A stretch of DNA of 64,000 nt from assembly GCF_009380165.1 (NCBI RefSeq), contig NZ_WHUF01000013.1, positions 1 to 64,000 on the forward strand, in the 5' to 3' direction. The notes under the pieces were generated by a model. The model had not been told where the DNA came from. It saw only the letters and a program-made list of their open reading frames with translations, and did not search any database. Of this stretch, positions 25,794-33,801 are shown in pieces; position 1 is the first letter of the stretch, and every line of letters starts with the position of its first letter. Made by a program: the position numbers and the translations under genes. Source of the DNA: Rugamonas rivuli. Lineage in GTDB: Bacteria; Pseudomonadota; Gammaproteobacteria; Burkholderiales; Burkholderiaceae_D.

Positions 25794-26543
25794 ATGATCG
25801 TCTTCATCACCGGCGCCACTGCCGGCTTCGGCGCCGCCATGGCGCGCACTTTCGTCCAGAACGGCCACAAAGTCCTGATCAGCGGCCGCCGCGAGGACCG
25901 CCTGCAAGCCCTGGCGGCCGAGCTGGGGGCGGCAGCCCGCCCCATCGTGCTCGACGTCACCGACAAGGCCTCGATCAAGGGCGCGCTGGACAGCCTGCCG
26001 GCCGAGTGGTCGCAGATCGACGTGCTGATCAACAATGCCGGCCTGGCGCTGGGCGTCACCCCGGCGCACGAATCGTCGCTGGAAGACTGGGACACCATGA
26101 TCGCCACCAATTGCAGCGGCCTGGTCGCCATGACCCGCGCCATCCTGCCGGCGATGGTGGCACGCGGCAGCGGCACCGTCATCAACCTGGGCTCGGTGGC
26201 GGGCGACACGCCCTACCCTGGCGGCAACGTCTACGGCGCGACCAAGGCCTTCGTCGAGCAATTCACGCTGAACCTGCGCGCCGACCTGGTCGGCACCGGC
26301 GTGCGCGCCACCAACCTGGCGCCCGGCCTGTGCGGCGGCACCGAGTTCTCCAACGTGCGCCTGAAGGGCAACGACGCGGCGGCGGCCAAGGTCTACGAAG
26401 GCACCGAGCCGCTGACGGCCGAAGACATCGCCAACACCGCCTACTGGATCGCCACCCTGCCGGTCCATATCAACATCAACCGCATCGAAATGATGCCGAC
26501 CTGCCAGGGCTACGGCCCGTTGACGATCAAGCGCAATCTGTAA
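25794..26543 (+). CDS. Short-chain dehydrogenase of the YdfG type
   Basis: A 249-residue NAD(P)-dependent oxidoreductase. Cofactor motif TGATAGFG starts at residue 6, NNAG is near 82, catalytic Ser134, and Tyr147/Lys151 sit in YGATK. The sequence ends with HININRIEMMPTCQGYGPL, a tail typical of YdfG-like 3-hydroxy acid (serine/malonic semialdehyde) dehydrogenases, so NADP+-dependent oxidation of L-allo-threonine or 3-hydroxypropionate is a reasonable guess. It is divergent from glyA and ends before a 9-base-pair hairpin. Confidence 0.9.
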   Translation: MIVFITGATAGFGAAMARTFVQNGHKVLISGRREDRLQALAAELGAAARPIVLDVTDKASIKGALDSLPAEWSQIDVLINNAGLALGVTPAHESSLEDWDTMIATNCSGLVAMTRAILPAMVARGSGTVINLGSVAGDTPYPGGNVYGATKAFVEQFTLNLRADLVGTGVRATNLAPGLCGGTEFSNVRLKGNDAAAAKVYEGTEPLTAEDIANTAYWIATLPVHININRIEMMPTCQGYGPLTIKRNL

Positions 26544-26553
26544 CTGAGTTTCG

Positions 26554-26575
26554 GCCCCTCTTGTTTAAGAGGGGC
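26554..26575 (+). terminator. Hairpin after the SDR gene
   Basis: GCCCCTCTT/AAGAGGGGC forms a 9-base-pair perfect stem with a GTTT loop, 11 bases after the stop. Only a weak T tail follows, so terminator function is likely but not certain. Confidence 0.6.
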
Positions 26576-26733
26576 TTAGCCAGCGTTTCATTCCTGAAGC
26601 GATTCGTAAGCGGTTGTTACAATCCTTGGCAAGTTGCTGGGAAAACGCTTTACTGTCGCAAGTGCAATCTTTTGCGCGCCAGTTGAAAAATCCGCACAAA
26701 GATCGGATTTGACGTGAATTACCCCGTCCTAGC

Positions 26734-26763
26734 TTCAACGAAAACAATAAAATCGCGTAGAAT
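26734..26763 (+). promoter_or_regulatory. Candidate promoter of the ybgC-tol-pal operon
   Basis: TTCAAC (26734-26739), an 18-base spacer and TAGAAT (26758-26763). The stretch 26576-26794 holds no gene and is AT-rich. Confidence 0.4.
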
Positions 26764-26794
26764 GTTGCTCAATCTCACTAGTAGTCAAAATAAC

Positions 26795-27208
26795 ATGCCA
26801 GCAGAGTTTATCTGGAACGTACGGGTCTATTACGAAGACACCGACGCCGGCGGTATCGTCTATTACGCAAACTACCTCAAATTCTTTGAGCGCGCCCGCA
26901 CCGAATGGCTGCGCGCCATCCATGTCGAACAGCACGCTTTACTGCAGGAACATGACGTCTTGTTCGTCGTCAAAAGCGTCAGCGCGGAGTATCATGCGCC
27001 TGCCAAGTTGGACGATGAACTAAAATTAACACTTAGTATCGAAAAGTTAGGCCGCGCCTCGATCCAGTTTGTGCAGCAGGCGTGGTGTGGCGAACGTTTG
27101 CTGAACACTGCCCGCGTCAAGGTCGGCTGCGTCGGCTCGAACCTGAGCCCGCGCGCCGTGCCACCAGCGGTTGCTGAAAAAATGCGTAGTACCATCAAAA
27201 CAGACTGA
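26795..27208 (+). CDS. ybgC: Tol-Pal-associated acyl-CoA thioesterase YbgC
   Basis: A 137-residue single hotdog-fold thioesterase. The YYEDTDAGGIVYYANYLKFFERAR block (residues 12-35) contains the catalytic Asp of the 4-hydroxybenzoyl-CoA thioesterase type. It hydrolyses short acyl-CoAs and is the standard first gene of the tol-pal cluster. An in-frame ATG 33 bases upstream (MLLNLTSSQNN) is possible but adds a non-conserved extension. tolQ starts 8 bases after its stop. Confidence 0.95.
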   Translation: MPAEFIWNVRVYYEDTDAGGIVYYANYLKFFERARTEWLRAIHVEQHALLQEHDVLFVVKSVSAEYHAPAKLDDELKLTLSIEKLGRASIQFVQQAWCGERLLNTARVKVGCVGSNLSPRAVPPAVAEKMRSTIKTD

Positions 27209-27216
27209 ACACATAC

Positions 27217-27909
27217 ATGAACGTCACCCAAGACCTCTCCTTCCTGTCCCTCATCACCAACGCGCACCTGATCGTGCAGTTGATCATGGCGCTGCTGTTC
27301 GTCATTTCGCTGACCAGCTGGACCTACATCTTCAGCAAGATGTTCGCCGTGCGTTCGGCCCGCCGCCTGACCGTCGAATTCGAGAAGACCTTCTGGGCCG
27401 GCGGCAACCTGCACGCGCTGCACCAGAACGCCGGCAAGGACCGCGCCAACAGCGGCCCGCTGGCGCGCATCTTCGAAGCCGGCATGGGCGAGTTCATCAA
27501 GAGCAAGGCCGCCTACACCTCGGCCCGCGAAACCATGGACCATGGCGCCATCCTGGACGGCGCCCGCCGCGCCATGCGCGCAGCCTTCCAGCGCGAGATG
27601 GATGTGCTGGAATCGCACCTGGCCTTCCTGGCTTCGGTCGGTTCGGTGTCGCCGTACATCGGCCTGCTGGGCACCGTGTGGGGCATCATGAACGCCTTCC
27701 GCGGCCTGGCCAATGTGCAGCAGGCTACGCTGGCAGCGGTCGCCCCCGGCATTGCCGAAGCGCTGATCGCCACCGCCATCGGCCTGTTCGCGGCGATCCC
27801 GGCCGTGGTCGCGTACAACCGTTTTTCGCACGATATCGACCGTCTGGCGATCCGCTTCGAAAGCTTTGTCGAAGAGTTCTCCAACATCCTGCAACGTCAG
27901 TCGCGTTAA
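27217..27909 (+). CDS. tolQ: Tol-Pal system proton channel subunit TolQ
   Basis: A 230-residue inner-membrane protein of the MotA/TolQ/ExbB family. Three hydrophobic helices are visible: about 16-36, 135-160 (LAFLASVGSVSPYIGLLGTVWG) and 170-195 (VAPGIAEALIATAIGLFAAIPAV). Works with TolR to convert proton-motive force to TolA movement during outer-membrane constriction. Intact, 15 bases before tolR. Confidence 0.97.
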   Translation: MNVTQDLSFLSLITNAHLIVQLIMALLFVISLTSWTYIFSKMFAVRSARRLTVEFEKTFWAGGNLHALHQNAGKDRANSGPLARIFEAGMGEFIKSKAAYTSARETMDHGAILDGARRAMRAAFQREMDVLESHLAFLASVGSVSPYIGLLGTVWGIMNAFRGLANVQQATLAAVAPGIAEALIATAIGLFAAIPAVVAYNRFSHDIDRLAIRFESFVEEFSNILQRQSR

Positions 27910-27924
27910 GAAGGCAGAGCAATC

Positions 27925-28362
27925 ATGGCTTCCTCTTTCTCCAGCAGCATGCGCGGCGGCCGCGGCCGCAAGTTCAAGTCCGAGATCAACGTCGTGCCCT
28001 ACATCGACGTGATGCTGGTGCTGCTGATTATTTTCATGGTGATGCCGTCGGCGAACGACCCGAGCGTGGTCGACCTGCCGAGCGCGGAAAAATCCACCAA
28101 GCCGCCAAGCGACTACGTGCAGGTGGTGATCAAGCCGAACGGCGCGCTGTCGATCGGCGTCAAGGGCAAGGGTGAAGAGGCGCCGGAAACCGCGCCCAAC
28201 CGCGACGCGCTGGTCAAGAAGCTGCGCGCCATCCACAGCGACCATCCGGACTATCCGGTGCTGATCGCCGGCGACAAGGAAAGCAAGTACGACGACGTGA
28301 TCCAGCTGATCTCGGAAGCGAAGAAGATGGGCATCAACCGGGTCGGCTTGTCGACCAAGTAA
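27925..28362 (+). CDS. tolR: Tol-Pal system protein TolR
   Basis: A 145-residue protein of the ExbD/TolR family. A short cytoplasmic start, one membrane helix (about 26-44) with the essential Asp28 in VVPYIDVMLVL, then a periplasmic domain ending in SEAKKMGINRVGLSTK. Stator partner of TolQ. Confidence 0.96.
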   Translation: MASSFSSSMRGGRGRKFKSEINVVPYIDVMLVLLIIFMVMPSANDPSVVDLPSAEKSTKPPSDYVQVVIKPNGALSIGVKGKGEEAPETAPNRDALVKKLRAIHSDHPDYPVLIAGDKESKYDDVIQLISEAKKMGINRVGLSTK

Positions 28363-28377
28363 ATCACAGTGCATACG

Positions 28378-29319
28378 ATGAAACCCGCAACAGCAGGCGG
28401 CCCCTACAAAGTACCGCGACAGAATGAAGGCTGGCGCTCCGTCGTGCTGGCCGCGGCCATGCACGCCGTGCTGTTGCTGTTCCTGTGGGTGGGCGTGAGC
28501 TGGCAGAACAATCAGCCGACCGAAGTGCAGGCCGAGATCTGGGACATGAAGGTGCAGGACGCCGCGCCGCCGGCCCCGCCCGTCGTCAAGCCCGAGCCGG
28601 AACCCGAACCGGAGCCTGAGCCGGTGGTCAAGGCCGCCCCGCCGAAACCGGTGGAAGCACCGCCGACGCCGAAGGAACCGGACATCGCCCTCGAACGCCT
28701 GAAGGCGAAGAAGAAGCTCGAACAGGAAAAACTCGAAGCGGCCAAGGAAGCCAAGCTGAAGAAGGAAGCCGACGAGAAGCAGGCCAAGCTGGAAGCGAAG
28801 AAACTGGCCGACAAGAAGGCCGCCGAGCAAAAGCTGAAGGACGAAAAAGAACAGGCCGAGAAAGACAAGAAGGAACTGGCCGAAAAGGACAAGAAAAAAC
28901 TCGCCGCTGAAAAGGCCGCCAAGGAAAAAGCCGAGAAAGCCGAGAAAGCCGCCAAGGACAAGGCCTTCGCAGCCGAGATGAGTCGCATCACCGGCAACGC
29001 CGCCAAGGGCAGCACCGGCACCGCCGCCACCTCGACCGGCGGCCGCGTCGACGGCGGCTACCAGGCCGCGATCCGGGCCAAGATCAAGAGCAACCTGGTG
29101 TACGGCACGGTCGACGATACGCTGAGCGCGACCTACCAGATCACCCAGCTGCCGACCGGTGAAATCATCGGCGTGCGCAAGATGAAGAGCAGCGGCTCTG
29201 CCGCTTACGATAGCGCGATTGAAAACGCGATTGCCAAATCGTCACCACTGCCGAAGAAAAAAGATGGTACGGTAGAGCGCGAGTTTGTCGCCGATTTCAA
29301 CATGAAGGATATGCACTGA
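28378..29319 (+). CDS. tolA: Cell envelope integrity protein TolA
   Basis: A 313-residue protein. Membrane anchor about 21-41 (VVLAAAMHAVLLLFLWVGV), a Pro/Glu-rich segment (EPEPEPEPEP), a long Lys/Ala/Glu-rich helix (about 100-205), and a C-terminal TolA-III domain (about 220-313; YQAAIRAKIKSNL) that binds TolB/Pal and other partners. It spans the periplasm between TolQR and the Pal network. ATG at 28378 was preferred; a GTG nine bases upstream is in frame. No strong ribosome-binding site is seen; the tolR stop is 15 bases before. Confidence 0.95.
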   Translation: MKPATAGGPYKVPRQNEGWRSVVLAAAMHAVLLLFLWVGVSWQNNQPTEVQAEIWDMKVQDAAPPAPPVVKPEPEPEPEPEPVVKAAPPKPVEAPPTPKEPDIALERLKAKKKLEQEKLEAAKEAKLKKEADEKQAKLEAKKLADKKAAEQKLKDEKEQAEKDKKELAEKDKKKLAAEKAAKEKAEKAEKAAKDKAFAAEMSRITGNAAKGSTGTAATSTGGRVDGGYQAAIRAKIKSNLVYGTVDDTLSATYQITQLPTGEIIGVRKMKSSGSAAYDSAIENAIAKSSPLPKKKDGTVEREFVADFNMKDMH

Positions 29320-29321
29320 TT

Positions 29322-30587
29322 ATGAAAAACCTGAAACTAGCAATCCTCTCCGCCACGCTGGCGCTGGCCGCCGGTGGCGCCCTCGCACAGATGCGGATCG
29401 AGATTTCCGGCGTCGGCAGCAACCAGATCCCGGTCGCCGTGGCCGGCTTTGCCGACGAAAACATCGCCCCGCAACAGATCTCGGCCATCATCAAGGCCGA
29501 CCTGGAACGCAGCGGCGCCTTCAAGCTGATCGACGCCGGCGTCATCACCAGCATGAGCAATATCGACTACGGCAACTGGAAAGCCAAGGGCGCCGACGCG
29601 CTGGTGGTGGGCACCGTCGCCAAGTCCGCCGCCGGCGACTTCGAAGTGCGCTACAAGCTGTTCGACACCGTCAAGCAGAGCGAGCTGTCGCAACTGAACG
29701 TCGCGCGCGCGCCGCAGTTCACCCGCCTGACCGCCCACAACATCGCCGACGATGTGTACCTGAAGCTGACCGGCATCCGCGGCGCCTTCTCGACCCGCAT
29801 CGCCTACGTGAAGGAATACGACAAGCGCCACTACGAACTGCTGGTGGCCGACGCCGACGGCGAAGGCGAACAGATGGCGCTGCGCTCGAACGAGCCCATC
29901 ATCTCGCCGTCGTGGTCGCCGGACGGCACCAAGGTCGCCTACGTGTCGTTCGAACAGAAGAAGCCGGTGGTCTACGTGCAGAACCTGATCAACCGCGCGC
30001 GCACCGTCGTCGCCAACGAAAAAGGCAGCAACTCGTCGCCGGTGTGGGCGCCGACCGGCAACAAGCTGGCGGTGTCGCTGTCCAAGGACGGCCATACGCA
30101 GATCTACACCGTCAACGCCGACGGCGGCAACCTCAAGCGCGTCTCCAACAGCGCCGGCATCGATTCCGAAGCCAACTTCGCGCCGGACGGCAGCATCTAC
30201 TTCATGAGCGACCGCAGCGGCGGCCCGCAGATCTATCGCATGAACGGCGACGGCGGCGAAGCCAAGCGCGTCACCTTCACCGGCAACTACAACATCAGCC
30301 CGCGCGTATCGGCCGACGGCAAGACGCTGGCCTACATTTCCCGCCGCGACGGCAACTACCAGCTGTACGCGATGGACCTGGCCAGCGGCCAGGAACAGCG
30401 CCTGTCCGACAGCACCGACGACCAGTATCCAAGCTTTGCCCCGAACGGCAAATACATCATGTACGCCACTCAAGCCGGCGGCCGCAAATCGCTCGCTGTG
30501 GTCTCGGTGGATGGACGTGTGAAGCAACGCCTGACCACACAGGCGGGCAACATCAAGGAGCCCACCTGGGGTCCATTCATGCAGTAA
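29322..30587 (+). CDS. tolB: Tol-Pal system beta-propeller protein TolB
   Basis: A 421-residue periplasmic protein. Signal peptide with cleavage near ALAQ (residue 23), N-terminal TolB domain (about 24-160), then a six-bladed propeller with repeated SPSWSPDG, NSSPVWAPTG, EANFAPDG, ISPRVSADG and YPSFAPNG blades. It binds Pal and TolA. Begins 2 bases after the tolA stop. Confidence 0.97.
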   Translation: MKNLKLAILSATLALAAGGALAQMRIEISGVGSNQIPVAVAGFADENIAPQQISAIIKADLERSGAFKLIDAGVITSMSNIDYGNWKAKGADALVVGTVAKSAAGDFEVRYKLFDTVKQSELSQLNVARAPQFTRLTAHNIADDVYLKLTGIRGAFSTRIAYVKEYDKRHYELLVADADGEGEQMALRSNEPIISPSWSPDGTKVAYVSFEQKKPVVYVQNLINRARTVVANEKGSNSSPVWAPTGNKLAVSLSKDGHTQIYTVNADGGNLKRVSNSAGIDSEANFAPDGSIYFMSDRSGGPQIYRMNGDGGEAKRVTFTGNYNISPRVSADGKTLAYISRRDGNYQLYAMDLASGQEQRLSDSTDDQYPSFAPNGKYIMYATQAGGRKSLAVVSVDGRVKQRLTTQAGNIKEPTWGPFMQ

Positions 30588-30616
30588 TTTTTACCCTTCA
30601 TTACTAGGAGAATCAA

Positions 30617-31147
30617 ATGCGTAAACTCAGCAGCTTAGCTTTCATCGTCACCACCGCCGCCATCCTGTCCGCTTGCTCGACTCCGGTCAAAATCGCCGAG
30701 CCGGCGAAAGTGGAAGAGCGTCAAGTCGAACAAAAACCGCAGCCGCAGCCGGACACCCGTACCGTCGCTCCGGTCGAAACCAAATCGCTGGATCCGCTGG
30801 ACGATCCTAAAGGCGTGCTGGCCAACCGCAGCGTCTACTTCGACTTCGACAGCTACGTCGTGCGCGACGACGGCAAGCCAGTGGTGGAAAACCACTCGGC
30901 CTACCTGGCCAAGAACAAAGCCCGCTCGATCCTGATCCAAGGTAACACCGACGAACGCGGTGGCGCCGAATACAACCTGGCCCTGGGCCAGAAGCGCGCT
31001 GAAGCCGTGCGTAAAGCGATGACCACGCTGGGCGTGCCGGAATCGCAGATCGAAGCCGTATCGCTGGGCAAAGAGAAGCCTAAGGCATCCGGTTCGAACG
31101 AAGAGGCATGGGCACAAAACCGTCGTGCAGACATCGTCTACAAGTAA
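30617..31147 (+). CDS. pal: Peptidoglycan-associated lipoprotein Pal
   Basis: A 176-residue outer-membrane lipoprotein. Lipobox LSAC with the lipidated Cys at residue 20, Pro-rich linker, then the OmpA-like domain (about 70-176) with VYFDFDSYVV and GNTDERGGAEYNLALGQKRA, including the Asp and Arg that hold diaminopimelate in peptidoglycan. The AGGAG ribosome-binding site is 7-11 bases upstream. Confidence 0.97.
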   Translation: MRKLSSLAFIVTTAAILSACSTPVKIAEPAKVEERQVEQKPQPQPDTRTVAPVETKSLDPLDDPKGVLANRSVYFDFDSYVVRDDGKPVVENHSAYLAKNKARSILIQGNTDERGGAEYNLALGQKRAEAVRKAMTTLGVPESQIEAVSLGKEKPKASGSNEEAWAQNRRADIVYK

Positions 31148-31187
31148 TCGAAAGCACTACCCTTTTGCCGGGTCACAGGCATAATAC

Positions 31188-31232
31188 GGGGCGGCGCGCG
31201 GATAACACCGCGCCCCGCCCCGTTTCCTTTTA
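31188..31232 (+). terminator. Strong GC hairpin between pal and cpoB
   Basis: GGGGCGG (31188-31194) pairs with CCGCCCC (31215-31221), continued by six inner pairs past one mismatch, with loop ATAACA and a T-rich tail (GTTTCCTTTT). It looks like an intrinsic terminator or attenuator that would lower cpoB expression relative to pal. Confidence 0.6.
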
Positions 31233-31254
31233 GATTTGTGTGAAAGCGCCCGAC

Positions 31255-32010
31255 ATGATGAAACTCTCCAAATCCGGCCTGAGCGCCGCCCTGCTGGCCG
31301 CGCTGACCTGGCTGCCGCTGCAAGCCCATGCCGGGCTGTTCGACGACGACGAAGCCCGCAAGGCCCTGCTCGACCTGCGCGCCAAGGTCGAAGCCATGCG
31401 CAGCGAGCTGAACGCCCGCATCGACACCAAATCCGACAAGTCCAGCACGCTGGACCTGATCAATCAAAACGAAGTGACCCTGCAGGAAGTGGCCAAGCTG
31501 CGCGGCCAGATCGAAGTGCTGAGCAACGAGCTGGCGAACGCGCAAAAGCGCCAGAAAGATTTCTACGTCGACCTGGACGCCCGCCTGCGCAAGCTGGAGC
31601 CGCGCGAAGTGACCATCGACGGCAAGACCGCGCAGGTGGATCCGAACGAACAGAAGACCTACGAGGCGGCCTACAAGATCTTCCTCGCCGGCGACTACAA
31701 GGCCGGCGGTACGGCGTTCTCCGAGTTCCTGCAGCGTTACCCAGGGTCGAGCTACGCGGCCAACGCCCAGTACTACCTGGGCAGCTCCTACTTCGCGCAG
31801 CGCGACTGCAAGGGCGCGATCTCGGCCCAGCTGCTGGTGCTGAAAAACTACCCGGACAGCCCACGCGCGCCGGAAGCCATGCTCAACATCGCCAGCTGCC
31901 AGAGCGAGCTGAAGGACAAGGCCGCCAAGAAGACGCTGCAGGACCTGATCAAGGCCTATCCTGACTCGGCGGCAGCAGCGACGGCAAAAGAACGCCTCAG
32001 CGGCAAATAA
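31255..32010 (+). CDS. cpoB: Cell division coordinator CpoB (YbgF)
   Basis: A 251-residue periplasmic protein. Signal peptide MMKLSKSGLSAALLAALTWLPLQAHA, a coiled coil (about 35-115) for trimerisation and TolA binding, then tetratricopeptide repeats (YEAAYKIFLAGDYKAGGTAFSEFLQRYPGS and following). It coordinates Tol function with PBP1B (family knowledge). The ATG at 31255 is followed by a second Met; a GTG 15 bases upstream is less likely. Confidence 0.94.
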   Translation: MMKLSKSGLSAALLAALTWLPLQAHAGLFDDDEARKALLDLRAKVEAMRSELNARIDTKSDKSSTLDLINQNEVTLQEVAKLRGQIEVLSNELANAQKRQKDFYVDLDARLRKLEPREVTIDGKTAQVDPNEQKTYEAAYKIFLAGDYKAGGTAFSEFLQRYPGSSYAANAQYYLGSSYFAQRDCKGAISAQLLVLKNYPDSPRAPEAMLNIASCQSELKDKAAKKTLQDLIKAYPDSAAAATAKERLSGK

Positions 32011-32024
32011 TTACCCGGGGGTAT

Positions 32025-32054
32025 TTGACAGCAAGAGTCATTACCCCCTATAAT
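32025..32054 (+). promoter_or_regulatory. Consensus promoter of the first tRNA-Lys genes
   Basis: Perfect TTGACA (32025-32030) and perfect TATAAT (32049-32054) separated by 18 bases, 14 bases before the first tRNA. A GC-rich discriminator follows, as usual for stable RNA promoters. Confidence 0.88.
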
Positions 32055-32067
32055 CTCGCTTCTTCGG

Positions 32068-32143
32068 GGGTCGTTAGCTCAGCTGGTAGAGCAGCGGACT
32101 TTTAATCCGTTGGTCGCAGGTTCGAATCCCGCACGGCCTACCA
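32068..32143 (+). tRNA. tRNA-Lys (anticodon TTT), copy 1
   Basis: A 76-nt cloverleaf. Acceptor GGGTCGT pairs with ACGGCCT (one G-T pair), D-arm GCTCAGCTGGTAGAGC, anticodon loop CTTTTAA, T-arm GGTTCGAATCC, encoded CCA end. Confidence 0.97.
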
Positions 32144-32172
32144 ATCGAAGAAAACCAAGGTTTCATACCTTT

Positions 32173-32248
32173 GGGTCGTTAGCTCAGCTGGTAGAGCAGC
32201 GGACTTTTAATCCGTTGGTCGCAGGTTCGAATCCCGCACGGCCTACCA
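32173..32248 (+). tRNA. tRNA-Lys (anticodon TTT), copy 2
   Basis: Identical to copy 1 over all 76 bases, 29 bases downstream and probably on the same precursor. A terminator follows directly. Confidence 0.97.
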
Positions 32249-32260
32249 AGAATACTCAAG

Positions 32261-32294
32261 GAAGCCCACGAATTTCGGTTCGTGGGCTTTTTTG
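32261..32294 (+). terminator. Terminator of tRNA-Lys copies 1-2
   Basis: AGCCCACGAA/TTCGTGGGCT, a 10-base-pair stem with loop TTTCGG-type, followed by six T. The same hairpin follows tRNA copy 3. Confidence 0.92.
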
Positions 32295-32379
32295 TTGCCC
32301 ATCGCCCAGCCTCGCGATTTGCCATAGCGCGTCGCGAGCGGCAGCGCGCCCGCGACGTTCTCCCTGATGCACAGGAACT

Positions 32380-32658
32380 TTACGCTGCTGCGGCAGCGGC
32401 CTTCGGCTTGCGCGGAGCGCGCGGCTTTTTCGGTTTCTCTGCAGGGGCAGCGGCAGCGGCCTCGCGGCCTTTGACCGCTTCGATCAGGGCATTGGCATAG
32501 GCGTTGCGAGCGGTCTGGGCGAAGGCAGTTTGTTGCTGCAAGCGGGCCAGTTCCGCATCGACGGCCTGGATGTTGGCGGCCTGAATCCTGGCAGCCTCGT
32601 TCAGGTTGGCGGAGGCGTAGGAGGTTCCATTGATGGTAACGTATTGCGGTAAAGTCAT
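32380..32658 (-). CDS. Small DUF6447-like protein with Lys/Pro/Ala tail
   Basis: A 92-residue protein: a short beta segment (QYVTINGTSYASANL), then a helix (IQAVDAELARLQQQTAFAQTARNAYANALIEAVKG) and a basic KKPRAPRKPK tail ending in poly-Ala. The VTING start and DAEL.RLQQQ...AQTARNAYANAL pattern recalls DUF6447 proteins (from memory, not searched). Function unknown; the basic tail could bind nucleic acid. It lies on the opposite strand between two tRNA-Lys/terminator copies. Confidence 0.7.
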   Translation of the reverse strand: MTLPQYVTINGTSYASANLNEAARIQAANIQAVDAELARLQQQTAFAQTARNAYANALIEAVKGREAAAAAPAEKPKKPRAPRKPKAAAAAA

Positions 32659-32768
32659 CTTCTTCCTTGATTATCGTATCCGGGCCGGAAGTCCCAGTCG
32701 GCCATGATTGTATGTCTAACCGGCACGCCTCGCCAAGGGCGCCTGAGCCTTCCTGCGACATTTTGGGC

Positions 32769-32797
32769 TTGTCAGATTCCGTTCCGCGCATTATGAT
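32769..32797 (+). promoter_or_regulatory. Promoter of tRNA-Lys copy 3
   Basis: TTGTCA (32769-32774), 17-base spacer, TATGAT (32792-32797), ending 11 bases before the tRNA. Copy 3 thus has its own promoter. Confidence 0.7.
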
Positions 32798-32808
32798 GCT
32801 GGCCCCTT

Positions 32809-32884
32809 GGGTCGTTAGCTCAGCTGGTAGAGCAGCGGACTTTTAATCCGTTGGTCGCAGGTTCGAATCCCGCACGGCCTACCA
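32809..32884 (+). tRNA. tRNA-Lys (anticodon TTT), copy 3
   Basis: Identical to copies 1 and 2. Its 14-base spacer to the following terminator differs from copy 2 at two positions, so tRNA plus terminator was duplicated as a unit. Confidence 0.97.
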
Positions 32885-32896
32885 AGAATTATCAAG

Positions 32897-32930
32897 GAAG
32901 CCCACGAATTTCGGTTCGTGGGCTTTTTTT
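32897..32930 (+). terminator. Terminator of tRNA-Lys copy 3
   Basis: Same 10-base-pair AGCCCACGAA/TTCGTGGGCT hairpin as at 32261, followed by seven T. Confidence 0.92.
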
Positions 32931-33086
32931 ATTTCCGGCCTTGTCCACAAAATCCTCATTGATTCCGGCAGGACGAAGTAACTGACGCGACTTCCCATCT
33001 CCAACAGGTCGCTGCATTGCGATGCCACAAGCCATCAGATCCCAACACTCAATACGCTAGCCAAACGTATATTTGAGGACCATCTT

Positions 33087-33794
33087 ATGGAACAGAGTAA
33101 AGTCAGTGACGAGGAAGCGCTTTTCGAACGTACGATAAAGTCGCTGGAAAGTCAGATCACCAATGTTGGCGCCCATCTAACTATCGATACTCAGGCGCGC
33201 TTGCTCTATATTCGGGAAATCAAACGAATGGCGGACAACTTGCAGGCCAACGCGACTGCTGGCAGGATCACGTGGGCTGCAGCAGCCCGTGAGGCACAGG
33301 AAACACGCAATCTCATCATGGGTATCGTGCGTGCGCGGAGCACTCCCGTGGGACGGTCGTTTGCAGAAAAGATGAAGCTCAAGGGATATTCGTTAAATCA
33401 ACTGATCGCAACCAAGACCATTGAATTACACGGCGAGAATGCTATTTTCTCTCGTCTATCGAACGCCAAACAGAATGGTATTTATGCGAGCATAGTTACA
33501 TCCGCAGGCAAATCAAACTTGCGAGTCACCCGCGCAATGGCAAGTCTTACTTATGCTGGGCGAAGTGTGCTTTTTCTAGGTATAGCTCTCTCCGCTTATC
33601 ACATCGCAGCTTCGTCAAACAAGGTAGCAGCATTTCGGAAAGAGCTTACAATAAATGGCGCCAGCGTCGCAGGCGGCATTGCTGGCGGGGCTGTGGCCGG
33701 CTTGGCGTGCGGCCCTGCTGCACCGGTTTGCGTTACAGTTGGAGCGTTTGCAGGGGGAGCGCTTGCAGCGTTTGCGGCAAGTTATAGCTGGTAG
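33087..33794 (+). CDS. Glycine-zipper membrane-active protein, candidate antibacterial effector
   Basis: A 235-residue protein without signal peptide. The N-terminal 130 residues are mainly helical and charged. Then come a hydrophobic helix (about 152-172, YAGRSVLFLGIALSAYHIA) and a glycine-zipper hairpin (about 190-230): GGIAGGAVAGLACG and GAFAGGALAAFAA flanking a CGPAAPVC turn. A soluble head with a C-terminal Gly-zipper hairpin is seen in pore-forming interbacterial toxins, which suggests a type VI or contact-delivered effector (inference). No PAAR, VgrG or secretion gene is in the window. GAGGA precedes the ATG. Base composition is more AT-rich than neighbours. A second small gene starts 7 bases later. 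Confidence 0.7.
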   Translation: MEQSKVSDEEALFERTIKSLESQITNVGAHLTIDTQARLLYIREIKRMADNLQANATAGRITWAAAAREAQETRNLIMGIVRARSTPVGRSFAEKMKLKGYSLNQLIATKTIELHGENAIFSRLSNAKQNGIYASIVTSAGKSNLRVTRAMASLTYAGRSVLFLGIALSAYHIAASSNKVAAFRKELTINGASVAGGIAGGAVAGLACGPAAPVCVTVGAFAGGALAAFAASYSW

Positions 33795-33801
33795 AACTTC
33801 A

